44,716 bases of DNA from JBHEKP01 sp041859375 (GCA_041859375.1 JBHEKP010000306.1:1-44716); one strand, 5' to 3'; counted from the stretch's first letter, positions 24,167 through 33,079 are shown. Notes: a model not told the origin generated them from the letters alone. Program-made: numbers and translations.

Positions 24167-25005
24167 AACCCCTTGCGCTGCTGCTCACCGCCGTGATTTT
24201 TGGCCTTCCGGCCCTTGCCGAACCCGTCACACTCCGTGTGATGTCCTTCAACGTCCGCTACGGCACCGCGATGGACAAGGAAAACGCATGGCCAAAACGG
24301 AAGGACATTCTGGTCAACTGCATCCGCACCGCCAACCCCGACCTCCTCGGCGTTCAGGAATGCCTTGATTTCCAGGCAAAATACATCGCCGAACAGATTC
24401 CGGATTTTGACTGGGTCGGCATCGGGCGCGACAAGGGCGGCAAGGGCGAGATGACCGCCGTCTTTTACCGGAAAAGCCTGCTGGAGAAAAACGATGCCAG
24501 GCATTTCTGGCTCAGCGAAACCCCGGACGTCCCCGCCTCGGTTTCATGGGATTCCAGCCTCACCCGCATGGCCACCATGCTGAAATTCACCCACAAGCCC
24601 TCCTCGCGTCCCCTCGTTTTCGTGAACACCCACCTTGACCACAAGGGCGAACAGGCCCGGCAGCAGGGCATTGGCGTGATTGACGCCCAGACTGCCGCCT
24701 ATGCGCCGGATCTGCCCCTCATTCTGACGGGCGACTTCAATGCGGCGGGCGGTCTGAGCAAACCCCACGCCATCGCGATTGAGAAGGGTTTCAAGGATTC
24801 ATGGATCGAAACGGCTGACAAAAAGGGTCCCCCGGTTACTTGGTCCAATTTTGAGGCCCCAAAACCCGGCACGGACAGCCGCATTGACTGGATTATGTAC
24901 AAGGGCAATATCAAACCCTTGTCCTGCGAAACCATGACGTACAATGAAAATGGCCGCTACCCCTCAGACCATTTCCCTGTGCTTGCCGTGCTTGAAATAA
25001 ACTAA
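24163..25005 (+). CDS. Secreted endonuclease/exonuclease/phosphatase family protein
   Basis: The protein has 280 residues with a signal peptide (residues 1-19, cleavage after ALA). The EEP fold motifs are VMSFNVRYG, GVQECLDFQ, VNTHLDH, LTGDFNA, SRIDWIMYK and YPSDHFPVLAVL, so the catalytic His and Asp residues are present. Such secreted EEP proteins are metal-dependent phosphodiesterases or phosphatases of uncertain substrate. It overlaps the preceding anchored protein by 4 nt, which suggests a joint role at the cell surface. Confidence 0.92.
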   Translation: MKPLALLLTAVIFGLPALAEPVTLRVMSFNVRYGTAMDKENAWPKRKDILVNCIRTANPDLLGVQECLDFQAKYIAEQIPDFDWVGIGRDKGGKGEMTAVFYRKSLLEKNDARHFWLSETPDVPASVSWDSSLTRMATMLKFTHKPSSRPLVFVNTHLDHKGEQARQQGIGVIDAQTAAYAPDLPLILTGDFNAAGGLSKPHAIAIEKGFKDSWIETADKKGPPVTWSNFEAPKPGTDSRIDWIMYKGNIKPLSCETMTYNENGRYPSDHFPVLAVLEIN

Positions 25006-25046
25006 CACAAACATATCCATCGCAAAACAGCAGTCATGGGTTGCGG

Positions 25047-26021
25047 TTAAGGCTTGCGGCGGCCCCCGCCGTCATGTTTGCCGGGCCTGCCAAACTTTCC
25101 CCCTCTGGGGTCTGGTCTGCCCGGCCTGTTGCCCCTCTTCGGCTCCACTGGTCGGTTGCTCCACTCCCGGCCCTCTCCTTGCGTCTTCTGCTCCTCCCGC
25201 ATCTTTCTTGATATTCTTTTACGCCTGTTTCTGTCTGTATTTGTGCTTACAGATGGCAATATGTCTGTTTTAAGTCGCTCCCTCCCCGTGGTTTCTGTCT
25301 TCGTATGAACCACTGGCCGGGGAACAAGCCGTTCACCGATTCCCGGTTTACGCATGATGAAGAGGTAGTTGAATCCCCGCAGAAAGTAATTCCCCTCCAC
25401 TGCGGAAGTGTGCCAGTGGTTGCGCAGCAGGGTGCGGTTTCTCCGGGTCACACAGACAATGTCCACCGGCTCAAAATGGGCGCACATGATCGAAAACAAA
25501 TCAAAACCGATGGGACAAAAAGGCTTCCCCTTTTGAAAAGAGTCGGACACATAAAGGGCCATGTGCCGTCCGGGTTTCAATATGCGGTCTATCTCCGCAA
25601 TCACCTTCCCCATCGCCTCATAATAGGAACCGTCCCGCGCGTCCAGTTTGCCGACACACCGGGGGTCCTCGCTGTACTCAAGATGGGTGGAATAGGGCGG
25701 GTCCACAAAAACAAAGTCCGCCGACCCGTCTTCCAGCGGCAGTGTGCGCGCGTCACACAGGGCAATGTCCGGACGGGTCGGCTGGAGATCAAAACCAAGC
25801 CCCCGCCGCCCCAAATCCCTGGCCACATCCAGGGTGGTGCCGCTCCCGCACATGGGGTCCACCACAAGTTCCCCCGCCTTGGTGTACCGTTGCAGCAGGT
25901 TCCACTGGATGTACGCCGGGGTTGCCCCACGGTAGTTTTTATCCCCCTGGGATTCATCCCCGTATTGCTGGGAGGGGAAGTCCCACAGGGTGGTGGTCAT
26001 CAATTCCGGGCGTTTGGCCAT
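25047..26021 (-). CDS. Solitary DNA methyltransferase (DPPY class) with basic Arg/Gly tail
   Basis: The protein has 324 residues from ATG 26021. The SAM-binding motif I is VVDPMCGSGTT and the catalytic motif IV is VDPPYSTH, typical of N6-adenine (or N4-cytosine) methylases. Motif I precedes IV, and the N-terminus TLWDFPSQQYG precedes motif I. After about residue 235 the protein turns into a basic, low-complexity tail rich in Arg, Gly, Pro and Lys. No restriction endonuclease gene is adjacent, so a regulatory or housekeeping methylase is likely. Target specificity cannot be read from the sequence. Upstream in-frame codons to 26117 look non-coding. Confidence 0.9.
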   Translation of the reverse strand: MAKRPELMTTTLWDFPSQQYGDESQGDKNYRGATPAYIQWNLLQRYTKAGELVVDPMCGSGTTLDVARDLGRRGLGFDLQPTRPDIALCDARTLPLEDGSADFVFVDPPYSTHLEYSEDPRCVGKLDARDGSYYEAMGKVIAEIDRILKPGRHMALYVSDSFQKGKPFCPIGFDLFSIMCAHFEPVDIVCVTRRNRTLLRNHWHTSAVEGNYFLRGFNYLFIMRKPGIGERLVPRPVVHTKTETTGRERLKTDILPSVSTNTDRNRRKRISRKMREEQKTQGEGREWSNRPVEPKRGNRPGRPDPRGGKFGRPGKHDGGGRRKP

Positions 26022-26209
26022 GCTTCTGGTGTCCTGTGTGCCGCTGGTTGCCGAAAGTATATCACGACCCCGCCCCCGGATTGACCCCCGCCCCCCGTCA
26101 TTGGTACAGTGTGACATCGGTTTCCCTGTCGTGCCTCCGGAAACGGTGGATGGTTCTGTTATTCGGGGCGGGACGGGGTATGGGTCAATGCGGGAAAGGG
26201 CTTTATTGA

Positions 26210-27778
26210 ATGAAAATGACGGCTATTGATGTTGTGGTGCTTGTGGTCTATTTCTCTGCCATGGCGGCCATGGGTCCGTACTTCGCCCGGAAGAACAAAA
26301 GCACGGAGAACTATTTCCTTGGCGGACGCTCCTTTCCCGGCTGGCTCATCGGCCTGTCCATGTTCGCCACTTCCATCAGTTCCATCACCTTCGTGGCCTA
26401 TCCCGGAGACGCCTATAAAACCGCCTGGCTCCGCTTTCTGCCCTGCCTGATGCTGCCCCTGGGCATCTGGATTGCCGCCAAAGTGTTCCTGCCCTATTAC
26501 AGGAAGGCCAACATCACCTCCGCTTTTGAGTATCTGGAGCACCGCTTCGGTTCCGGCACCCGCGCCTACGCCGCCGCCGCGTTCATCATTTCCCAGGTGA
26601 CCCGTCTGGGCATGATCCTCTACCTGGTCTCCCTGCTCGTCAACGAAATGACCGGCCTCAACCCCTACGCCAGCATCCTCGTCGGTGGCGTCATCACCTC
26701 CTTCTACACGGTCACCGGCGGCATCGAGGCGGTCATCTGGACCGATTTCATCCAGTCCTTCCTCCTGTGGTTCGGCGGTTTTGTCATCCTCTACCTGGTG
26801 GTCACCAATGTCGACGGGGGCATCGCCACCATCATCTCCACCGGTCTTGCGGACGGCAAATTCATGCTGGGCGACCTCAACAGCGCCACCAACCAGCTTG
26901 AGCCCTCCCGCTGGGGCCTCGCCCTCGACCAAAAAACCATCTCCATGATGCTCATCATCGGCCTGGCCAACTGGCTCACCGAATACAGCAGCAACCAGAA
27001 CGTCATCCAGAAGTACGTGTCCACCAAGGACACCCGCCAGGCCACCCAGGCCATCTGGATTTGCTGCCTCTGCTCCGTGCCCACCTGGGCCTTCTTCATG
27101 TTCCTCGGCACCGGCCTCTATGTGTTCTTCAAGCTCAACCCCGACCCCAGCGCCGCGGCCATGCTCTCCGGCGCGCAAAAGGCCGACTCCATCGTCCCCT
27201 ATTTCGTGATCAACTTCCTGCCCCAGGGCCTGTCGGGGCTGGTCATCGCGGGCGTGCTCGCCGCCGCCATGTCCTCCCTCTCCTCCAGCATCAACGCCAT
27301 CTCCGCCGTGGGCATCACCGACCTCTACAAGCGGCACATGGTCAAGGACCGCCCCGAGAAGCACTACATGCGCGCCGCCATGGTGGTTTCCCTGCTGGCC
27401 TCGCTGGCCATGATTGGATTCGCCCTGGTGCTCATGGCCGCACAGAGCAAGACCCTCCAGGACACGGGCCTCAAGCTCGGCGCCATCGTGGGCGGCGGGC
27501 TCCTCGGCCTGTATTTCCTCGGCTTCCTCACCCGCCGCGGCGACGGCAGGGCCGTGGCCCTCGGCATCGTGGCCACCCTCGTGTTCAGCACCTGGCTGGC
27601 GCTGGTGGAGATGAAGGTGCTGCCCAATCCCGGATTCGACACCTATTACGGCGGTCTCATCGGCAACCTGCTCATGCTGGTGGTCGGTTACGCCGCCGGG
27701 CTCCTCTTCTTCGGCACGCGGGGGCGGGATCTGACCGATCTCACCGTGTGGACCCAGTCCAAGGCGAAGGCCGAATAA
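26210..27778 (+). CDS. Sodium:solute symporter (SSS family)
   Basis: This 522-residue, polytopic inner-membrane protein has about 13 hydrophobic segments. Family hallmarks are STENYFLGGRSFPGW near the N-terminus, ATSISSITFVAYPG, the GGIEAVIWTDFIQ signature, and AAAMSSLSSSINAIS in the later core. The substrate is not predictable; biotin/pantothenate-, iodide- or sugar-type members are all close. GGAAAGGG precedes the ATG. The next gene is a MerR-type regulator 39 nt downstream. Confidence 0.95.
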   Translation: MKMTAIDVVVLVVYFSAMAAMGPYFARKNKSTENYFLGGRSFPGWLIGLSMFATSISSITFVAYPGDAYKTAWLRFLPCLMLPLGIWIAAKVFLPYYRKANITSAFEYLEHRFGSGTRAYAAAAFIISQVTRLGMILYLVSLLVNEMTGLNPYASILVGGVITSFYTVTGGIEAVIWTDFIQSFLLWFGGFVILYLVVTNVDGGIATIISTGLADGKFMLGDLNSATNQLEPSRWGLALDQKTISMMLIIGLANWLTEYSSNQNVIQKYVSTKDTRQATQAIWICCLCSVPTWAFFMFLGTGLYVFFKLNPDPSAAAMLSGAQKADSIVPYFVINFLPQGLSGLVIAGVLAAAMSSLSSSINAISAVGITDLYKRHMVKDRPEKHYMRAAMVVSLLASLAMIGFALVLMAAQSKTLQDTGLKLGAIVGGGLLGLYFLGFLTRRGDGRAVALGIVATLVFSTWLALVEMKVLPNPGFDTYYGGLIGNLLMLVVGYAAGLLFFGTRGRDLTDLTVWTQSKAKAE

Positions 27779-27817
27779 CCCGGGGGGGTGGCTCCCCCGC
27801 TTGCGGACCCGTGTGGC

Positions 27818-28261
27818 ATGGCTAAAAACGGCGAAAACGGAAACAGCCGGTATTACTCCATCAGTGATGCCAGCCGCGAAACCGGTGTGGCGCAGCACCT
27901 GCTGCGCCAGTGGGAGGCGCGCTTTCCCCAGCTCAAACCAAAGCGTTCCCCCACCAACCGCCGCTACTACACCGAAAAGGACCTGGCCATCATCCGCCGG
28001 CTGAAGTCGCTCATGCGCCACGAGGGCATGACCGGGCGCGGCGCAAAGCAGCAGCTCACCCGCGAGCTTCAGGGCGAGGGCAAACCGCGCACCCGGCGGG
28101 AACTGCTGGAGCTGGCGGACAGGATTGCCGACGAGGCGCGGATTATTTTGAACATCCTCGGCCCGGACACTACCGCCCCCGCGGCCCCCGCACCGGCACC
28201 GTCCTCCCATGACAACATCGAGCCCCTCTTCCCCCGCAGGAAAAAGCCCGTCTCCGACTAG
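27818..28261 (+). CDS. MerR-family transcriptional regulator
   Basis: The protein has 147 residues. Residues of about 12-80 are a MerR winged-helix DNA-binding domain: YSISDASRETGVAQHLLRQWEARFPQLKPKRSPTN (in part) and RRYYTEKDLAIIRRL. A helical dimerisation segment follows, then a Pro/Ala-rich tail. No effector domain or Cys metal site is present, so the ligand is unknown. It lies just after the symporter, with a short GC-rich inverted repeat (27781-27799) between them that lacks a T-run. Confidence 0.92.
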   Translation: MAKNGENGNSRYYSISDASRETGVAQHLLRQWEARFPQLKPKRSPTNRRYYTEKDLAIIRRLKSLMRHEGMTGRGAKQQLTRELQGEGKPRTRRELLELADRIADEARIILNILGPDTTAPAAPAPAPSSHDNIEPLFPRRKKPVSD

Positions 28262-28286
28262 AAAATGCACCCCCCGCGCGGGGATG

Positions 28287-28781
28287 TCAGTCGCCTTCCC
28301 CCTCCCTCGGCCCGTCCCCCAAAACCCCGCGCCAACCCTCCGGCATCACCCCCAGATCCTCAAAAACAAGCCGTCTCCGGTCACCCCCGGCAAGGGAAAG
28401 ACGCACCGCGAGATGCGCCTTCGGCAGCAGCATCCCGGCCCGTTCCGCCCACTCCACCACGCACACCCCGTCCGGCTCGAACAATTCCTCATAGCCGAGG
28501 TCGGCCAGTTCGTCCGGCCCGGAGAGACGGTACAGATCAAGGTGGTACAGCACGGGGCCCCCGCCGTGGCGGTACTGGTTCACCAGGGTGAAGGTGGGGC
28601 TGTGCACGGGCTCGCCGCCCGCAAACCACGCCGCCATGCCGCGCACCATGCACGTCTTGCCCGTGGCCAAATCCCCGTAAAGCGCCACCACCGCACCCGC
28701 GGGCAGCAGCCGCGCCAGCCGCGCGCCCAGCGCCTCCGTCTCCTCCGCGGAGGCCGTCACAATCTCAAAATTTCCGCTCAT
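28287..28781 (-). CDS. tsaE: tRNA threonylcarbamoyladenosine biosynthesis ATPase TsaE
   Basis: The protein has 164 residues. TsaE is the small ATPase of the TsaBDE complex that makes t6A37 on ANN-decoding tRNAs. Walker A is GDLATGKT, and the family motifs SPTFTLVNQY, HLDLYRL and VEWAER are all visible. The start lies 1 nt after the glgA stop, making it the last gene of the memo-nif3-glgA-tsaE run. TsaB and TsaD are not in this window. Confidence 0.96.
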   Translation of the reverse strand: MSGNFEIVTASAEETEALGARLARLLPAGAVVALYGDLATGKTCMVRGMAAWFAGGEPVHSPTFTLVNQYRHGGGPVLYHLDLYRLSGPDELADLGYEELFEPDGVCVVEWAERAGMLLPKAHLAVRLSLAGGDRRRLVFEDLGVMPEGWRGVLGDGPREGEGD

Positions 28782-28782
28782 C

Positions 28783-30258
28783 TTATCCCACCGTCCCGGC
28801 GGCCGCCTTTTTGTACAGGGTCACATAATGCCCGGCTGACCAGTTCCAGGAAAAGTCCCGGCGCATTCCCAAGTCGCGCACCTTCCCGTGCTGTTCCGGC
28901 TCGCTGTAAAGTTTCAGCGCCCGTTCCAGCGCCCGTTCCAGCGCCCGGACCGTTGCGGGCACAAAGGACACGCCGTTCGCCGTGCCGCGCCGCAGGTTCG
29001 CCGGGGTGATGTCCGTCACCGTGTCCGCAAGCCCGCCCGTGCGGCGCACAACGGGCACCGCGCCGTAGTTCAGCGCGTACATCTGCGCCAGGCCGCAGGG
29101 CTCGTAGCGCGACGGCATCACGAAAAAGTCGCTCCCCGCCATCACCTTGTGCGAAAGGGCCGTGTTGTAGCCGATGAACACGCCCACCCGGCCGGGATGA
29201 CGGGCGCTGAGGCTGTTGATGCCGTTTTCAAGGTCCGGATCGCCCGTGCCCAGCACCGCAAGCTGCGCGCCCCCGGCAAGAAGCGAATCCGCCGCGCCGA
29301 GCAGCAGGTCAATCCCCTTCTGCCAGTACAGGCGGCCCACCACGCCGAAGAGCGGCGCTTCAGGCAGCTCCTCCATGCCCGTCACCCGCTGCAAATCCGC
29401 CTTGCACGCCCGCTTGCCCGACAGGTCGTCCGCATCGTAGTTCGCCGCGATAAAGCCGTCCGTGGCGGGGTTCCAGAGCGACGTGTCCACGCCGTTCAGC
29501 ACCCCGTAAAGATCCGCGCCCCGCGCCGCCAGCATGCCGTCCAGCCCCGCCCCGTAGTCCGCGGTCTGAATCTCCTGCGCGTACCGCGGGCTCACCGTGC
29601 TGATCTTGTCCGAAAGGGCGATGGCGCCCTTCATCAGGTTCAGGTCGCCCTCGTACTCCAGGCATTGCGGCGAGAACAGTTCGGGGTCCATCCCCGTCCC
29701 GCCGAATTTCGACGCGGGATACCGTCCCTGAAAGGCCAGGTTGTGGATGGTGAACACCACCGGCACCCCGCCCCAGAAGGGATCGTTCCGCAGGCGCGAC
29801 TTCAGATACACGGGCACCGGCGCGGCGTGCCAGTCATGGCAGTGGATCACGTCGGGCCGCCAGCCCGTCTGGCGCACCCCGTCCAGCAGCGACATGCAGA
29901 AAAAGCAGTACCGCTCCGCGTTGTCATCATACTCGTAGGCGCCCGTGCCGTAGGGGGCCTCCCGCCCGAAATACCCCTCGTGCTCCACCAGGTACAGGGG
30001 GATGTCCGAGTCCGGCGCCGTTGCGCCGCGTAGCGCGCCGTGCTCGCGCTTCCACCCGAAGTCCGCCACCGTCATGCAGAGCTGCGCGCCCCGCGCCGCC
30101 CCCTGAATCTGGCGGTAGCACGGCAGCGCCACCCGCACGTCATGGCCCAGTCCGCGCAGCGCGCGCGGCAGCGCCCCCGCCACCTCGGCAAGGCCGCCCG
30201 TGCTCACCAGCGGATACATTTCCGAAAAGACAAAAAGGATTTTCAACGGCTTTTCCAA
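28783..30258 (-). CDS. glgA: Glycogen synthase (GT5, ADP-glucose type)
   Basis: The protein has 491 residues from TTG 30258, which has AAGGA about 9 nt upstream; more distal in-frame starts overlap nif3 and are rejected. It extends alpha-1,4-glucan from a nucleotide sugar. The C-terminal nucleotide-sugar region is classic (RYEPCGLAQMYALNYGAVPVV in part, then RTGGLADTV), and CHDWHAAPVPVYLK, FTIHNLAFQG and NGVDTSLWNP are present. At the N-terminal KxGGL site the Lys is replaced by Ser (S19: VSTGGLAEV). The gene is 29 nt downstream of nif3. Confidence 0.95.
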   Translation of the reverse strand: MEKPLKILFVFSEMYPLVSTGGLAEVAGALPRALRGLGHDVRVALPCYRQIQGAARGAQLCMTVADFGWKREHGALRGATAPDSDIPLYLVEHEGYFGREAPYGTGAYEYDDNAERYCFFCMSLLDGVRQTGWRPDVIHCHDWHAAPVPVYLKSRLRNDPFWGGVPVVFTIHNLAFQGRYPASKFGGTGMDPELFSPQCLEYEGDLNLMKGAIALSDKISTVSPRYAQEIQTADYGAGLDGMLAARGADLYGVLNGVDTSLWNPATDGFIAANYDADDLSGKRACKADLQRVTGMEELPEAPLFGVVGRLYWQKGIDLLLGAADSLLAGGAQLAVLGTGDPDLENGINSLSARHPGRVGVFIGYNTALSHKVMAGSDFFVMPSRYEPCGLAQMYALNYGAVPVVRRTGGLADTVTDITPANLRRGTANGVSFVPATVRALERALERALKLYSEPEQHGKVRDLGMRRDFSWNWSAGHYVTLYKKAAAGTVG

Positions 30259-30287
30259 TGGGTTGTTCCTTGAAAAAAACTGCGGGA

Positions 30288-31409
30288 TTATACCCGACCC
30301 GGCCCGCATGGTGGCAGTGTGAAGGGGTCCGGCTCCTCCAGCACCGCCGCATGCAGCCCCGGAAGCTCGCGCCGCAGCCGTTCGGCCACCACGGGAAGAA
30401 CGCACCGCTCCGTGCCGTGGTGCCCCGCGTCCACCACCAGCAGGCCCCGCTCCAGCGCGGCCAGCGCGTCATGGTATTTCACGTCACCCGTCACGTAGGC
30501 GTCCGCGTCCGCCGGTATCCTGGACACCTCCCCGCCGCCGCTGCCGCCCATCACCGCCACCCGCCGCACCGTGCCCGTCCCGCCCCCGCCAACCACGCGC
30601 ACCCGCACGCCCAGCGCGCAGGACACATGCCCCGCGAAATCCGCCGCGGCAACGGGTTCCGGCAGATCGCCCACCGCGCCCATGCCCGCCCGCGCGTCCG
30701 TGTTCACCAGCGGTATCACGTCGTAGGCGGGCTCCTCGTAGGGATGGCTCCCGAACAGCGCCCGCAGCACCGCGCCCAGCCGGTGCTTCGGCGCGAGCGT
30801 CTCAAAGCGCGACTCCGGCTCCTCGTTCACGCGGCCCTTCTCCCCCGAATACGGCGAGGCCCCCGCGCCCGGCAGAAACGTGCCCGTGCCGGGCGTGCTG
30901 AAGGAGCACTCCGTGTAGTCCCCAATCACGCCCGCCCCCGCCGCCGACACCGCGCGCCGCACCGCCTCCAGATGGGACGCCGGAACAAAAGTGACCAGTT
31001 TCACCTGTTCCGCCTCCGCCGCCGGAAAAAGCGGCTTCACCCCCCGGAGCCCCAGCGCCGCCGCAAGCGCCGCGTTCACCCCGCCCGGGGCGGCGTCCAG
31101 GTTGGTGTGCGCCGCAAAACAGGCCATGCCCGACGCCGCCATCTCAACGCACAGCCGCGTTTCCGCACAGTCCATGCGCAGCGCCCCGAGGGGTTTCCAG
31201 ATCACCGGATGATGGCACACAATCATCCCAGCCCCCGCCGCGCGCGCCTGCGCCACCGTGTCGCCGCACACCGTCAGGCAAACCGCCACGGTGGACACCT
31301 CCCGGTCCGGGTCGCCAATCTGAAGCCCCACCCGGTCCCAGCCGCAGGCCCATTCGGGCGGCGCCCAGTCGTCCATCACCCGCCGCACATCCGCAACCCG
31401 CCATGTCAT
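30288..31409 (-). CDS. Nif3-like dinuclear metal centre protein (YbgI/YqfO family)
   Basis: The protein has 373 residues, the long YqfO form with a CutA/PII-like insert (residues of about 135-235, including GDYTECSFSTPGTGTF and GSHPYEEPAYDVIPL). Metal ligands are CHHPVIWK near residue 65, HTNLDAAPGG, and DAGHHGTE near the C-terminus. Family members form hexamers with two metal ions per subunit; some are annotated GTP cyclohydrolase I type 2, but the physiological role is uncertain. Its ATG overlaps the upstream stop by 4 nt. Confidence 0.95.
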   Translation of the reverse strand: MTWRVADVRRVMDDWAPPEWACGWDRVGLQIGDPDREVSTVAVCLTVCGDTVAQARAAGAGMIVCHHPVIWKPLGALRMDCAETRLCVEMAASGMACFAAHTNLDAAPGGVNAALAAALGLRGVKPLFPAAEAEQVKLVTFVPASHLEAVRRAVSAAGAGVIGDYTECSFSTPGTGTFLPGAGASPYSGEKGRVNEEPESRFETLAPKHRLGAVLRALFGSHPYEEPAYDVIPLVNTDARAGMGAVGDLPEPVAAADFAGHVSCALGVRVRVVGGGGTGTVRRVAVMGGSGGGEVSRIPADADAYVTGDVKYHDALAALERGLLVVDAGHHGTERCVLPVVAERLRRELPGLHAAVLEEPDPFTLPPCGPGRV

Positions 31410-32236
31410 GGCCTCGCCTCCGCGTTGTAAACCTCAAAGGAAACCGCCGCGTAGCCCACCACCCTGCCGGTTCCGCCGCCGGCGCGCGCGCTCGTGGCAT
31501 ATTCCAGCAGCATGCCCCGGCCCGCGCCCCGCGCCGCCGCGCAGGCCACCGCCGCCGCCACCGCCGCGCCGCCGCACATCCCGTTCCGCTCCCGGCGCAG
31601 CCGTCCCAGCAGCAGTGCCGGCTCACCCGACAAAAGCGCGTCCAGCGTCACCCCGTCCATTTCGTTCGCCGCCTCCTCCGTCAGGTAGTGGGAGAGATCC
31701 GTGGACGCGATCACAAGATCGTCCGCGTCAATCATGCCAGCCAGCGTCCGGCCGAATTCCGTGTGCCACTCGTCCGCGCCTTCCCCGAAAAGCACCGGGA
31801 CCATCGGCGTCCCCGCAAACAGGCACTGCAAAAACGGCACCTGCGTCTCCAGCGCGTTTTCCTCCCCGTGCGGCTCAGGCGGCGTCGTCCCGAACACCGC
31901 CGCAAGCCGGGCGGTGAAGGCCTCGTCCACCGGCGCAACCCCGAGGGGCGTGGCGTAGCCGCCCTCCGGCCACAGGGACACGCCGGGAAACCGGTGCCGG
32001 TGCGAACAGCCCAGCAGCACTATCCTGCCGGGGCGCTTCCCCCGCACCCGCGCGTAGCCGCATCCGGCCGTCGCCCCGGAATAGGCATAACCCGCATGGG
32101 GCACGACCAGCGCGGCCACCGTGCCCGCCGCGGGCTCCACGCCGGAACGCCCGACATGGGACTCCACAACACGGCGGAGGGCATCCCCGTCCGCGGGATA
32201 GAAAGTGCCCGCCAGGGCCGCGGGGCGCACAGTCAT
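31406..32236 (-). CDS. MEMO1-family protein (AmmeMemoRadiSam system protein B type)
   Basis: The protein has 276 residues from ATG 32236, preceded by a strong AAGGAGG. MEMO proteins share the extradiol-dioxygenase fold. Motifs are PAALAGTFYPAD at the N-terminus, VPHAGYAYSG, LLGCSHRHRF, NALETQVPFLQ and ASTDLSHYL. In many bacteria MEMO occurs with AMMECR1 and a radical SAM protein, but neither partner is here; instead it overlaps nif3 by 4 nt. The biochemical role is unknown. Confidence 0.93.
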   Translation of the reverse strand: MTVRPAALAGTFYPADGDALRRVVESHVGRSGVEPAAGTVAALVVPHAGYAYSGATAGCGYARVRGKRPGRIVLLGCSHRHRFPGVSLWPEGGYATPLGVAPVDEAFTARLAAVFGTTPPEPHGEENALETQVPFLQCLFAGTPMVPVLFGEGADEWHTEFGRTLAGMIDADDLVIASTDLSHYLTEEAANEMDGVTLDALLSGEPALLLGRLRRERNGMCGGAAVAAAVACAAARGAGRGMLLEYATSARAGGGTGRVVGYAAVSFEVYNAEARP

Positions 32237-32350
32237 GGCAGCCTCCTTGTCTCCGGTGCGGCAAACCCGCCCCGGCGGTCTTATCTTAGCAGATTCCCCG
32301 CCCCGCCGCCGCCCCCCGAAACCACCGCGCAATCTTTCGGGTCTTCACTC

Positions 32351-32379
32351 TTGAAGTCTTGGGCCGCTTCCGCCATAGT
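32351..32379 (+). promoter_or_regulatory. Weak promoter candidate for the membrane protein at 32414
   Basis: TTGAAG (32351-32356), a 17-nt spacer and CATAGT (32374-32379) stand 35 nt before the ATG. The match is modest. Confidence 0.3.
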
Positions 32380-32413
32380 ATTGGGGACGCTGGCGCGGGG
32401 TGTTGGTGTTGCC

Positions 32414-33079
32414 ATGAATGAAACATTGTCCCAAATGCTGTTCCTGCTCTTCATCGTGAGTGTCATCACGCTCGCGGTCAGTCTTGTTTTGTATTACCAG
32501 CAGTTCCGCCGCAGGGCCTTCATTGACATGGCCGCCTCCATCGGCCTCCAGTACCACTACCTCAGCTACGGGCTGCCCCGGCGCCTCACCTTCGTCTACC
32601 AGTTGCGCCGCGGCAAAAACCGCTTCGCCTACAACATCATCACCGGCCGCTACAAGGGCTATCCGGTGCACATCTTCGACTACCACTATGTCCTGGGCGA
32701 CAAGTACAGGAAGACCGCCCACAATTGCAGCATCGCCCTGCTCCGGCACGGCCTGCCCCTGCCCGAAGTGCGCGTCTACCCCCCCGCCATCTACGAAAAA
32801 GTCTCCCAGATGGCGGGCATAAGCTGCATCGAATTCCACACCGGAGACAGCGAGTTCGCCAATGCCTTCACCGTGCTCGCGGCGGAGGAGCGCTTTTCCG
32901 ACCAGTTCTGCCATCCCGCCATGATTGAATACCTGCTCCGCCACAAGGACATGTCCGTCGAGGTGGGCGAGCAGTGGATTGCCACCTGCATGGAGCAGCC
33001 CCTTGTGCCCGAGGAAATTCCCCGCCGCGCGGAGCAGCTCCTGAAAATCCTGCGGGCCCTCCCCGAATTCAAGCAGTGA
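32414..33079 (+). CDS. Single-pass membrane protein with DUF3137-like domain
   Basis: The protein has 221 residues. An N-terminal membrane segment (residues of about 8-28) is followed by a basic stretch and a soluble domain with the pattern NIITGRYKGYPVHIFDYHY, a Lys/Arg-rich loop, HNCSIALLRHGLPLPEVRVYP and a later IEFHTGDSEF. This alternation of RGxPVxIFDYxY and a Thr/Ser-containing strand resembles DUF3137-type membrane proteins. The function is unknown. The start at ATG 32414 is chosen because upstream in-frame sequence is antisense to the memo and nif3 genes. Confidence 0.8.
   Translation: MNETLSQMLFLLFIVSVITLAVSLVLYYQQFRRRAFIDMAASIGLQYHYLSYGLPRRLTFVYQLRRGKNRFAYNIITGRYKGYPVHIFDYHYVLGDKYRKTAHNCSIALLRHGLPLPEVRVYPPAIYEKVSQMAGISCIEFHTGDSEFANAFTVLAAEERFSDQFCHPAMIEYLLRHKDMSVEVGEQWIATCMEQPLVPEEIPRRAEQLLKILRALPEFKQ

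Noticed and set aside
27781..27799. Terminator between the symporter and the MerR gene
   Set aside because: The CGGGGG/CCCCCG inverted repeat has no following T-run and lies close to the next start.
26159..28270. Minus-strand open frame of 703 codons
   Set aside because: It spans the symporter and MerR genes antisense and is Gly/His/Glu/Asp-rich without any domain. The plus-strand genes are clear.
30021..31430. Plus-strand open frame of 469 codons
   Set aside because: Antisense to nif3 and the 5' end of glgA; Arg/His/Pro-rich with no motif.
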